From Flavobacterium soyae (lineage in GTDB: Bacteria; Bacteroidota; Bacteroidia; Flavobacteriales; Flavobacteriaceae), in the NCBI RefSeq assembly GCF_021245985.1, contig NZ_JAJQXA010000001.1, positions 372,001-436,000 of the forward strand: a stretch of DNA of 64,000 bases, written 5' to 3'. Position numbers and translations under genes: made by a program. The notes beneath the pieces are model-generated. The model was not told the origin of the DNA and ran no database searches. It was given only the letters and a program-made list of their open reading frames with translations. Shown in pieces: positions 18,856 through 26,646 of the stretch (within the stretch, counting starts at the first letter, position 1; each line of letters starts with the position of its first letter).

Positions 18856-20376
18856 ATGGAAAAAAGAAAAATTGAAATAATGGATACGACGCTTCGTGAT
18901 GGTGAACAAACCTCAGGAGTTTCATTTTCTGCTGCAGAAAAACTAACCATTGCGCAATTGTTGCTGGAGGAATTAAATATTGATAGAATCGAAATTGCTT
19001 CGGCGCGTGTGAGCGAAGGAGAATTTCAGGCCGTAAAAGGCATTACTTCATGGGCTGAAGAACGTGGTTATATTGACCGTATCGAAGTCCTTTCGTTTGT
19101 TGACGGCGGAGTTTCAATCGAATGGATGAAAAAAGCCGGTGCCAAAGTGCAGAATTTGTTGACCAAAGGCTCAATGAATCACTTAACACATCAGTTAAAA
19201 AAAACTCCTGAACAGCATTTTTCTGAAATCGCTCAAATCATTGCTTTAGCTAAAGAAAATAATATTGAAACGAATGTTTATTTAGAAGACTGGAGCAACG
19301 GAATGCGAAATTCTCCTGATTATGTTTTTCAATTTCTGGATTTCTTATCGACTCAGCCAATTAAAAGAATTTTACTTCCGGATACTTTAGGAGTTTTAAT
19401 TCCGTCTTTGGCTTTTGAATTTATTTCTAAAATCAGAGCAAAATATCCGAATATTCATTTTGATTTCCATGCGCATAACGACTACGATTTAAGCGTAGCC
19501 AATGTCATGGAAGCTATAAAGGCCGGAATCAACGGACTTCATGTAACGGTAAACGGAATGGGAGAACGTGCCGGAAATGCACCGCTTGAAAGCACGGTTG
19601 CCGTTATAAATGATTATCTGCCAGAAGTAAGCATCAATATAAAAGAAACTTCTTTATATACAGTAAGTAAATTAGTTGAAACATTTACTGGATACAGAAT
19701 TCCTGCAAACAAACCAATTGTGGGCGATAATGTTTTTACTCAAACTGCCGGAATACATGCCGATGGAGACAATAAAAACAACTTATATTTTAATGACCTT
19801 CTTCCTGAACGTTTTGGAAGAAAAAGAAAATATGCCTTAGGAAAAACTTCGGGCAAAGCTAATATCGAGAAAAATCTTCAGGAATTAGGTTTAAAACTAA
19901 ACAACGAAGATTTGAAATTGGTTACCCAAAGAATCATCGAATTAGGCGACAAAAAAGAAACTGTTACTAAGGAAGATCTTCCATACATTATTTCAGATGT
20001 TTTGGACAGCCATACTTACGAAGAAAAAATAAAAATCGAGTCCTATATATTAGTACACTCAAAAGGAATGCGTCCATCAACTACTTTATGCCTAAAAATT
20101 GATGGCGAAATCATCGAAGAAAATGCGCAGGGAGACGGTCAGTTTGATGCTTTTATGAATGCTTTATCAAAGATTTACAAAAGCAAAAAACTAACACTTC
20201 CAAAATTGATCGATTACGCAGTTAGAATCCCGCCCGGAAGTAGTTCTGATGCGTTGTGCGAAACCATTATCACATGGGTAAACAACGGAAAAGAATTCAA
20301 AACAAGAGGATTAGATTCAGATCAAACCGTTGCAGCGATTATTGCAACACAAAAAATGTTGAATATAGTTACTTAA
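18856..20376 (+). CDS. leuA: 2-isopropylmalate synthase family enzyme
   Basis: 506 residues. The HMGL/TIM-barrel has MDTTLRDGEQTSGVSFS near the start, the metal ligands in HFDFHAHNDYDLSVAN and NGMGERAGNAPLES. The C-terminal 130 residues form the LeuA regulatory domain (about 380-506), the site of leucine feedback in the family. It condenses a 2-oxoacid with acetyl-CoA; its place between leuD and leuB points to 2-isopropylmalate synthesis. The spacing of motifs is closer to the LeuA2/citramalate-type branch than to classical E. coli LeuA, so citramalate or homocitrate-like activity is a lesser alternative. Confidence 0.88.
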   Translation: MEKRKIEIMDTTLRDGEQTSGVSFSAAEKLTIAQLLLEELNIDRIEIASARVSEGEFQAVKGITSWAEERGYIDRIEVLSFVDGGVSIEWMKKAGAKVQNLLTKGSMNHLTHQLKKTPEQHFSEIAQIIALAKENNIETNVYLEDWSNGMRNSPDYVFQFLDFLSTQPIKRILLPDTLGVLIPSLAFEFISKIRAKYPNIHFDFHAHNDYDLSVANVMEAIKAGINGLHVTVNGMGERAGNAPLESTVAVINDYLPEVSINIKETSLYTVSKLVETFTGYRIPANKPIVGDNVFTQTAGIHADGDNKNNLYFNDLLPERFGRKRKYALGKTSGKANIEKNLQELGLKLNNEDLKLVTQRIIELGDKKETVTKEDLPYIISDVLDSHTYEEKIKIESYILVHSKGMRPSTTLCLKIDGEIIEENAQGDGQFDAFMNALSKIYKSKKLTLPKLIDYAVRIPPGSSSDALCETIITWVNNGKEFKTRGLDSDQTVAAIIATQKMLNIVT

Positions 20377-20384
20377 TATAAGGG

Positions 20385-20448
20385 ACAAAGGTTCAAAGTT
20401 GCAAAGGCACAGAGGTTTTTACCTGCTTTCAAAACTTTGAACCTTTGT
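20385..20448. repeat. Inverted repeat between leuA and leuB
   Basis: Perfect 16-base arms: ACAAAGGTTCAAAGTT at 20385-20400 and its inverse at 20433-20448, with a 32-base loop that includes GCACAGAGG. It matches no other leu-gap hairpin but resembles the CACAGAG/CAAAG repeats near 50.85 and 55.9 kb. Confidence 0.8.
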
Positions 20449-20489
20449 TCCTCTGAACCTTGAATCTTAAAATAATAAATACTTAAAAA

Positions 20490-21551
20490 ATGAAATTTAA
20501 CATAGCCCTTTTAGCCGGAGACGGAATCGGACCAGAAGTAATAAATGAAGCTGTAAAAGTATCTGATGCTATTGCAAAAAAATTCAATCACGAAATAACC
20601 TGGACTCCTGCTTTGACCGGAGCCTGCGCAATTGACGCAGTTGGAGTTCCTTATCCAGACGAAACACACGAAGTTTGTATGAAAGCTGATGCTGTTTTAT
20701 TTGGAGCTATCGGACACCCAAAATATGATAATGACCCAAGTGCCCCAGTTCGTCCTGAGCAAGGTTTATTGTTGATGCGTAAAAAATTAGGATTGTTTGC
20801 TAACGTACGTCCAACATTTACTTTTCCTTCTTTAATTGACAATTCTCCTTTAAAAAGAGAAAGAATTGAAGGAACTGATTTAGTTTTCTTAAGAGAATTA
20901 ACAGGCGGAATTTACTTTGGAGAAAAAGGAAGAAAAGACAACGGAGATACTGCTTTTGACAATTGTGTTTATACTCGTGCAGAAGTGCAGCGTTTAGCTA
21001 AAAAAGGTTTCGAATTAGCTATGACAAGAAGTAAAAAATTATGCTGCGTTGACAAAGCAAACGTGCTGGAAACTTCACGTTTATGGAGAGAAACGGTTCA
21101 GGCAATGGAAAAAGATTATCCTGAAGTTACGGTTTCTTACGAATTTGTTGATGCTGTTGCAATGCGTTTGGTTCAATGGCCAAATTCTTATGATGTATTA
21201 ATCACAGAAAATTTATTCGGAGACATCTTAACTGACGAAGCTTCTGTAATTTCTGGTTCAATGGGATTAATGCCTTCTGCTTCTGTTGGAGAGCACACTT
21301 CATTATACGAACCAATCCATGGATCTTACCCACAAGCAACTGGATTAAACATTGCAAATCCATTGGCAACTATTTTATCTGCTGCCATGATGTTTGAAGA
21401 TGCATTTGGATTAAAAGCTGAAGCAGATGCTATTCGCGCTGTTGTAAACAAATCTTTAGAACAAGGAGTTGTTACCGAAGATTTAGCTCCAAAAGGATCA
21501 AAAGCTTACAAAACAAGCGAAGTTGGAGATTGGCTTGTTGCGAATTTATAG
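20490..21551 (+). CDS. leuB: 3-isopropylmalate dehydrogenase
   Basis: 353 residues. GDGIGPEVINEAVK opens the Rossmann-like fold; ELTGGIYFGEKG, the substrate Lys/Asp region (FVDAVAMRLVQWPNSYDVL) and the NAD-binding EPIHGSYPQATG are all present. It oxidises and decarboxylates 3-isopropylmalate in the cytoplasm, completing this arm of leucine synthesis. Last gene of the leu cluster: a 17-base inverted repeat and then an intrinsic terminator follow. Confidence 0.97.
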   Translation: MKFNIALLAGDGIGPEVINEAVKVSDAIAKKFNHEITWTPALTGACAIDAVGVPYPDETHEVCMKADAVLFGAIGHPKYDNDPSAPVRPEQGLLLMRKKLGLFANVRPTFTFPSLIDNSPLKRERIEGTDLVFLRELTGGIYFGEKGRKDNGDTAFDNCVYTRAEVQRLAKKGFELAMTRSKKLCCVDKANVLETSRLWRETVQAMEKDYPEVTVSYEFVDAVAMRLVQWPNSYDVLITENLFGDILTDEASVISGSMGLMPSASVGEHTSLYEPIHGSYPQATGLNIANPLATILSAAMMFEDAFGLKAEADAIRAVVNKSLEQGVVTEDLAPKGSKAYKTSEVGDWLVANL

Positions 21552-21566
21552 TTTATTTTGTTTCAG

Positions 21567-21612
21567 GTTTCAAGTTTCAGGTTATTGGAACGTGAAACCT
21601 GAAACTTGAAAC
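21567..21612. repeat. Inverted repeat after leuB
   Basis: Perfect 17-base arms (GTTTCAAGTTTCAGGTT and its inverse at 21596-21612), 12-base loop. It precedes the true terminator by 18 bases and lacks a T-run. Confidence 0.8.
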
Positions 21613-21630
21613 AATAAAAACTGAAACAAA

Positions 21631-21660
21631 AAAAGGGATCAACTTTCATTGATCCCTTTT
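21631..21660. terminator. Bidirectional intrinsic terminator
   Basis: Stem AAAAGGGATCAA with TTGATCCCTTTT, six-base loop; A-run on one side and T-run on the other. It serves leuB and the convergent RRM gene. Confidence 0.9.
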
Positions 21661-21679
21661 ATATATTTAGAAAAAAATA

Positions 21680-22030
21680 TTAATATCCTCCTCTGTTACC
21701 ACCACGGTCATTTCCTCCGCGGTTGTTTCCGTAACCTCCGCGAGAATCACCTCCACGGTTGTTATTGAAGCTTCTTCTTTCACCTTCAGGTTTTGGTTCA
21801 GATTTATTAACAACAATTGTACGACCTTGAACAGTAGCTCCGTTCAATTCATCAATTGCTTTTTGAGCTTCAGCATCGTTTGGCATCTCAACAAAACCAA
21901 AACCTTTGCTTCTTCCAGTAAACTTATCAGTGATAATTTTAACTGAATCTACTGCTCCATAAGCCTCGAAAGACTCTCTTAAATCTGCTTCCTCAATACT
22001 GAATGGAAGGCTTCCAACAAAAATGTTCAT
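21680..22030 (-). CDS. RRM-domain RNA-binding protein with Gly-rich tail
   Basis: 116 residues. One RNA recognition motif (about 1-80) with RNP2 NIFVGSLPF and RNP1 KGFGFVEM, then a tail of RGG/GGNDRGG repeats (from about 85). These are small cytoplasmic, often cold-induced, single-stranded RNA-binding proteins common in Bacteroidetes and cyanobacteria. Monocistronic. CAAATGTA at 22055-22062 reads TACATTTG on the minus strand, a good -7 match, but I see no TTG at the right distance. Confidence 0.93.
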   Translation of the reverse strand: MNIFVGSLPFSIEEADLRESFEAYGAVDSVKIITDKFTGRSKGFGFVEMPNDAEAQKAIDELNGATVQGRTIVVNKSEPKPEGERRSFNNNRGGDSRGGYGNNRGGNDRGGNRGGY

Positions 22031-22158
22031 ATGTACTTATTTATAATAATGTAGCAAATGTAGTCTTATTTTTCTGTAATCTACTATATATTAGTTTATT
22101 TATGTTTTTATTTTGATTTTGAAAATCAGCTTAATAAAACTCGGTATTCGCAAAAAAG

Positions 22159-22650
22159 TTACATCTCATGAACAACATCGCTTACTTCAATCGGGACTTT
22201 ATAAAAAACACCTTCTGTAAAGTTAATTTTTGGGTTCTCAGTATCGCTTTCATCTTCATTTATCGCAGTAAATTTAAATGTCCCCGAAATAGTATTATTA
22301 TCGGTATCATAATCTGTAATAACAATTTGTCCGTTACCAATATTTGTTCCTGTAGAAAATGAAGACAATTCAGCCGGCAGCGTATTTTTGTAAGATGCTT
22401 TTGAAGTTTCATCGACTCCTAAAACAAAAGTTTGTTCTGCAGAAGAAGCAGCTTTCAAAATAACTTTTTCATACCCCAAAGATCCTTCAACAACTACAAT
22501 TCCATTTGCACCAAAATAAGCTTTATAGGTCTGAGCTCTCCAGAAAACATTATTTTTCAGGGTTTGAAAAGCAGGATTATTAAATTTTACATCTTCTGTA
22601 CAAGATGTAAGCAGTAATAAAAAGGATAAAAAGTAAAAATATTTTTTCAT
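22159..22650 (-). CDS. Lipoprotein of the DUF6252-like type
   Basis: 163 residues with a lipoprotein signal (MKKYFYFLSFLLLLTSC). The mature part reads FWRAQTYKAYFGANGIVVVEG, then strand-rich sequence with TDYDTDNNTISGTFKFTA, the typical pattern of small flavobacterial lipoproteins with a single beta domain (DUF6252-like by my recollection). No catalytic motif. CAAAAGTA upstream reads TACTTTTG on the minus strand, a likely -7 element. Function unknown. Confidence 0.75.
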   Translation of the reverse strand: MKKYFYFLSFLLLLTSCTEDVKFNNPAFQTLKNNVFWRAQTYKAYFGANGIVVVEGSLGYEKVILKAASSAEQTFVLGVDETSKASYKNTLPAELSSFSTGTNIGNGQIVITDYDTDNNTISGTFKFTAINEDESDTENPKINFTEGVFYKVPIEVSDVVHEM

Positions 22651-22783
22651 ATATTAAGATGAATTTAATGCAAAAGTATCGCATTATGAGATAAGTGTTT
22701 AAAATTTAAAGTCAAAAAAAAGCTAAAAATCTGTCTTAAATATATTTAATACTTTTTGAAACGGATAATTGATAAAAAAATTA

Positions 22784-22791
22784 TATCTTTG
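22784..22791 (+). promoter_or_regulatory. Probable -7 element of rpsP-rimM
   Basis: TATCTTTG matches TAnnTTTG and is followed by GCGC; no TTG lies at the usual 17-23 base distance (the nearest are 12 and 25 bases away). Transcription would start about 45 bases before rpsP. Confidence 0.5.
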
Positions 22792-22840
22792 CGCCCTTAA
22801 TTAACAGAGGTCGAGTACCTCAAAATTTAATCATAAGATT

Positions 22841-23416
22841 ATGTCAGTAAAAATTAGATTACAAAGACACGGTAAAAAAGGAAAACCTTTTTACTGGGTT
22901 GTAGCTGCAGATGCACGCTCAAAAAGAGATGGTAAATACTTAGAGAAAATCGGTACTTACAATCCAAACACAAACCCAGCAACTGTTGAGTTAAACCTTG
23001 ACAGCGCAGTTAAATGGTTACACAATGGTGCACAACCAACTGATACTGCCAGAGCAATCCTTTCTTACAAAGGTGCTTTATTGAAACACCACCTTGATGG
23101 AGGTATCCGTAAAGGAGCTTTAACTCAAGAGCAGGCAGATGCTAAATTAGCTGCTTGGTTAGAGGCTAAAGCTGGAAAAGTTGATGCTAAAAAAGATGGT
23201 TTATCAAAAGCGCAAGCTGATGTTAAAGCTAAAGCTTTAAAAGCTGAAAAAGAAGTTAATGCTAAACGTTTAGCTGCTGCAGCTAAGGCTGAAGCTGATG
23301 CTATCGCTGCTGCAACTCCTGCAGTTGAAGAAGAAGTTGCTGAAGTAGAAGCAGAAGCTGCTACTGAAGAAGAAGCTCCTGCTGCTGAAGAGAATAACGA
23401 AACAACTGAAGCATAA
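22841..23416 (+). CDS. rpsP: Ribosomal protein S16 with extended Ala/Glu tail
   Basis: 191 residues; the S16 core fills about the first 80-90 (VKIRLQRHGKKGKPFYWVVAADARSKRDGKYLEKIGTYNPN). The rest is a Lys/Ala-rich helix and then an acidic Ala/Glu tail, an extension seen in Bacteroidetes S16 but absent in E. coli (82 residues). Part of the 30S subunit. rimM follows 15 bases downstream, as expected of a 30S-maturation operon. Confidence 0.97.
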   Translation: MSVKIRLQRHGKKGKPFYWVVAADARSKRDGKYLEKIGTYNPNTNPATVELNLDSAVKWLHNGAQPTDTARAILSYKGALLKHHLDGGIRKGALTQEQADAKLAAWLEAKAGKVDAKKDGLSKAQADVKAKALKAEKEVNAKRLAAAAKAEADAIAAATPAVEEEVAEVEAEAATEEEAPAAEENNETTEA

Positions 23417-23431
23417 TTTTACTTAGCGATA

Positions 23432-23956
23432 ATGCGTAAAGAAGAATGTTTTTATTTAGGTAAAATCGCTAAAAAATTTAGTTTCAAAGGTGAAGTTCTG
23501 GTTTATTTAGACACAGACGAGCCTGAGTTATACGAAAATCTGGAATCAGTGTTTGTTGAATGCAACAAACACTTGGTTCCTTTTTTTATTGAAACAAGTT
23601 CTTTACATAAAAACGACTTTCTTAGGGTTCGTTTTGAAGATGTAAATAATGAGGAAGAAGCTGATGCACTTGTTGGCAATGCTATTTATCTTCCTTTATC
23701 AATGCTGCCAAAACTTACCGGCAACAAATTCTATTTCCATGAAGTTATTGGTTTCGAAATCGAAGACCAGCGTTTAGGTGTTTTCGGAAAAATTACTTCA
23801 ATTAATGACTCTTCTGCGCAGCCTCTTTTTGAAGTTTTAAATGGTGAAGTAGAAATCTTAGTTCCAATGATTGACCATTTCCTGGTAAAAATTGACCGAG
23901 AAAATAAAAAGGTTATCATGAACCTTCCGGAAGGATTGGTTGAGATGTACCTTTGA
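23432..23956 (+). CDS. rimM: 16S rRNA processing protein RimM
   Basis: 174 residues. N-terminal RimM barrel (CFYLGKIAKKFSFKGEVLVYLDTDEPE) and C-terminal PRC-barrel (FYFHEVIGFEIEDQRLGVFGKI, EILVPMIDHFLVKID). It assists 30S head maturation near S19/S13. Directly downstream of rpsP, which confirms identity. The usual trmD does not follow; instead there is a repeat-rich gap and a four-helix-bundle gene. Confidence 0.95.
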   Translation: MRKEECFYLGKIAKKFSFKGEVLVYLDTDEPELYENLESVFVECNKHLVPFFIETSSLHKNDFLRVRFEDVNNEEEADALVGNAIYLPLSMLPKLTGNKFYFHEVIGFEIEDQRLGVFGKITSINDSSAQPLFEVLNGEVEILVPMIDHFLVKIDRENKKVIMNLPEGLVEMYL

Positions 23957-23961
23957 GTTTA

Positions 23962-24154
23962 TAAATTCCAATTTTTAAATCCCAAATTCCAAAACTGAAA
24001 GATTAAATCTCAATTTTTGAAATTCCAAATTCCAAGAATATAGAACACTTATAGAATTATATTTTTGAAGGAAAAAACCTATATTTAAATTGTTTTTCAC
24101 TATTTTTAAGCCCAACAATTGGAATTTGGTATTTTAAAATTTTGGAATTTAAAC
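23962..24154. repeat. TTGGAATTT-type inverted repeats upstream of the four-helix-bundle gene
   Basis: Several copies of AATTCCAAATTCCAA and its inverse fill this gap, including the exact 16-mer AAATTCCAAATTCCAA at 24020-24035 and TTGGAATTTGG just before the gene. The inverse 16-mer TTGGAATTTGGAATTT stands at 24607-24622 beyond the gene. Confidence 0.8.
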
Positions 24155-24155
24155 T

Positions 24156-24506
24156 ATGAAACCATACGATTTAGAAGAACGAACATTTTTGTTTGCAAAA
24201 GACTGTAGAAATTACATTAGAAGTTTATCAAAAACAACATCAAATATTGAAGATGGCAAACAATTAATTAGATCATCTGGTTCAGTTGGAGCTAACTATA
24301 TTGAAGCAAACGAAAAACTTGGGGACAAAGATTTAGTTTTTAGACTCAAAATATCCCGAAAAGAAGCTAAAGAATCTAAATATTGGTTAAGATTACTTCA
24401 CGAATTAAATCCAGATCAAAGATCCGCTTCAGATTCACTCATATTCGAAATAGAAGAATTAAGAAAAATTCTATCTGCAATAATTACTAAAACTACAAAA
24501 CAATAA
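24156..24506 (+). CDS. Four-helix-bundle protein (S23/IVP family)
   Basis: 116 residues, all helical by pattern. The family signature GKQLIRSSGSVGANYIEANEK is present, followed by RLKISRKEAKESKYWLRLL. Relatives are encoded in 23S rRNA intervening sequences or act as accessory proteins of diversity-generating retroelements, but most stand alone with unknown function; here no reverse transcriptase or rRNA is nearby. It is bracketed by inverted TTGGAATTT repeats, as if it were a cassette inserted between rimM and trmN6. Confidence 0.9.
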   Translation: MKPYDLEERTFLFAKDCRNYIRSLSKTTSNIEDGKQLIRSSGSVGANYIEANEKLGDKDLVFRLKISRKEAKESKYWLRLLHELNPDQRSASDSLIFEIEELRKILSAIITKTTKQ

Positions 24507-24606
24507 ATGGCAATTTAATCTTATTTTTGCAGTTCAAACTACATAATTTAATCCGTATTACATTTGAGATTTGGAGTTCTTTTTATTAGAATTTCCCTTT
24601 TTAAAA

Positions 24607-24642
24607 TTGGAATTTGGAATTTAAAAAATTTGGAATTTTCAT
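24607..24642. repeat. TTGGAATTT-type repeat downstream of the four-helix-bundle gene
   Basis: TTGGAATTTGGAATTT at 24607-24622, then a second partial unit. Exact inverse of 24020-24035, and identical to 47531-47546. The upstream open frame of trmN6 runs through it, but this is repeat, not protein. Confidence 0.8.
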
Positions 24643-24644
24643 TT

Positions 24645-25352
24645 ATGTTTTCATTTAAACAATTTTCTATCAAACAAGATAAAACCGCAATGAAAGTAGG
24701 TACTGATGGCGTTTTATTGGGTTCTTGGGCTCCAATTCATCATAATCCTTTTAGTATTTTAGATATTGGCGCAGGAACCGGAATTATTGCCTTAATGCTG
24801 GCGCAGCGAACTCATGCCGAACAAATCGATGCTCTTGAAATTGACGAAGAGGCGCATGAACAAGCTGTCGAAAATTTTGAAAGTTCACCTTGGGGCGATC
24901 GATTATTTTGTTTTCATGCCGGATTAGATGAATTCATTGAAGAACCAGAAGATGAATATGATTTAATTGTTTCAAATCCGCCTTTTTATGCCGAAGATTA
25001 TAAAACAGAAAATGAACAGCGAGATTTAGCACGTTTTCAAGATGCTATGCCTTTTGAAGAAATCGTCGAAGCTGCTGATTTATTACTTTCTGAAAACGGA
25101 ATTCTTGCAATAATTCTTCCTTACAAAGAAGAAGAAAAATTTATCGCTTTAGCAAAAGAAGCTGAATTATATCCTATAAAAATTACACGTGTAAAAGGCA
25201 CTCCAACCTCAACAATTAAAAGAAGTTTATTGGCTTTTAGCAGAAATGAAGTTTATGAAATTGAAATCGACGAATTAACAATCGAAATTGACAGACATGT
25301 TTATACTCCTGAATATATTGAGTTGACGAAGGATTTTTATTTGAAATTCTAA
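24645..25352 (+). CDS. trmN6: tRNA1(Val) (adenine-37-N6) methyltransferase
   Basis: 235 residues from ATG 24645; the 27 extra upstream codons are repeat sequence. Class I SAM fold: motif I ILDIGAGTGIIALMLAQR, the acidic residue in DALEIDEEA, and the N6-adenine methylase motif NPPFY in DLIVSNPPFYAED. The opening FSFKQFSIKQDKTAMKVGTDGVLLG is characteristic of the YfiC/TrmN6 family. Cytoplasmic. It converges on the HlyD gene with a four-base overlap of the stops. Confidence 0.92.
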   Translation: MFSFKQFSIKQDKTAMKVGTDGVLLGSWAPIHHNPFSILDIGAGTGIIALMLAQRTHAEQIDALEIDEEAHEQAVENFESSPWGDRLFCFHAGLDEFIEEPEDEYDLIVSNPPFYAEDYKTENEQRDLARFQDAMPFEEIVEAADLLLSENGILAIILPYKEEEKFIALAKEAELYPIKITRVKGTPTSTIKRSLLAFSRNEVYEIEIDELTIEIDRHVYTPEYIELTKDFYLKF

Positions 25353-26644
25353 ACTTGTTCAAAAATACTTTTAAACTGATACAAGATTCTTTCGATTAAG
25401 CGCAAATCTTCGGTTACGATTTCGGCACTTCCTTTCATTTCCTGCTGAAACAAAATTTGTTTGTTATAAGAAGTATGCAGTCCGTCTGGCAGTGCAACAT
25501 CAATCAATAGATTTCCGTCTTTATCCGGAACCAGAGAAATGTTCTGAATTCTGCCTTTTAAAACACCAAATTCCCTGTCCGGAAAATTAGCCAGACGAAT
25601 ATTGACTCTCTGTCCTGTTTTTATCTTTCCTGAATTTAAAGCCGGAGCTTTTACTTTTCCTATAAAACCATTTTTAGCATCGGGAATAATCGAGAAAACA
25701 TTATCACCCGAATTTATCGTCTGGTTTTCTGTCCAAACCTGTAAAAAAGTAACCTTTCCGCTGATAGAGGATTTTAAGGCATAAGCCAGTTCCCAGTCTT
25801 TTATCACTTTTTTAAGCTGATAAAATGACTGCGCCATGTTCCGCCCAAGGTTAACCTCTTCTTTGGTACTGTTTGCCTGCGAACTCTGGCTCGATTTTGT
25901 ATTATCGATAAGAGAAGACCTCAATTGAGAAATCGACGATAACAGGCTTCTGTAATTCTTTTGTGCCTGCAGGAACCCCAGTTTTTTAACTTCCATTTCC
26001 TGGGCCGAAATAATGCCTTTATTGAACAAGACTTCAAAACGGGCCACTTCGTTCTTTTGAAGCTGCAATTCGCTTTCATTGATTACTTTTTGCTGCTGCA
26101 GAATTTCTAATCTTTCCTTTATTTGGATTTTTTCTGAAACCTGCGCTCTGTTTTCAATTGCAAAAGGCTGCAGGTCATGATTCAGCTCCTGTGCCTGATA
26201 ATCTTTCTGAAAAACAGCATAGGCGCTTTCTATTTCTCCCAGCTGTGTGTTTTTTAGTTTTGAAAACGGAAATTCTATTTTTGGATCATTGATATTATAA
26301 TTCTCAACAATACTTTTCAGCAGAAAAACATCGTTGTAATTGGCTGTATTTTCTATAATAGCAAGCGTACTGTTTTTAGATACAATCGATTTGTTTTTAA
26401 CCAAAATTGCTTCAATACGGCCGGATGATTTGGCAACAATTTTCTCCGGCGGAATATTGGTCGTAATTACAATTTCGGTATTGACAACATCTGGATATTT
26501 TATAAACCAGGAAACAAAAAAGAGCATCAGTATGATTACAAAAATCAAAACCGTTCCCCAGCGGATCATCCAGTGCGGTACTTTGGTGAGAATGTCCTGA
26601 ACTTCCTCGCTTCGTAATTCTAATGTGCTGTTATCTTCTTCCAT
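25349..26644 (-). CDS. HlyD-family secretion adaptor for peptide export
   Basis: 431 residues. One N-terminal membrane segment (about 27-48, VLIFVIILMLFFVSWFI), then a lipoyl half (PPEKIVAKSSGRIEAILVKN), a long coiled-coil stretch (about 110-260, rich in Gln/Glu/Lys) and a C-terminal beta domain (FIGKVKAPALNSGKIKTGQRVNI). It would link the inner-membrane ABC exporter to the outer membrane. It follows the C39-type exporter by two bases, so they are co-transcribed. No TolC-like gene is nearby, so the outer-membrane channel must be elsewhere. Confidence 0.93.
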   Translation of the reverse strand: MEEDNSTLELRSEEVQDILTKVPHWMIRWGTVLIFVIILMLFFVSWFIKYPDVVNTEIVITTNIPPEKIVAKSSGRIEAILVKNKSIVSKNSTLAIIENTANYNDVFLLKSIVENYNINDPKIEFPFSKLKNTQLGEIESAYAVFQKDYQAQELNHDLQPFAIENRAQVSEKIQIKERLEILQQQKVINESELQLQKNEVARFEVLFNKGIISAQEMEVKKLGFLQAQKNYRSLLSSISQLRSSLIDNTKSSQSSQANSTKEEVNLGRNMAQSFYQLKKVIKDWELAYALKSSISGKVTFLQVWTENQTINSGDNVFSIIPDAKNGFIGKVKAPALNSGKIKTGQRVNIRLANFPDREFGVLKGRIQNISLVPDKDGNLLIDVALPDGLHTSYNKQILFQQEMKGSAEIVTEDLRLIERILYQFKSIFEQV

Positions 26645-26646
26645 GA

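Noticed and set aside
24156..24506. Four-helix-bundle protein as diversity-generating retroelement accessory (Avd)
   Set aside because: No reverse transcriptase, template repeat or variable repeat is nearby.
24564..24644. Longer N-terminus for trmN6
   Set aside because: The added codons are TTGGAATTT repeat; family members start at the FSFKQF block.
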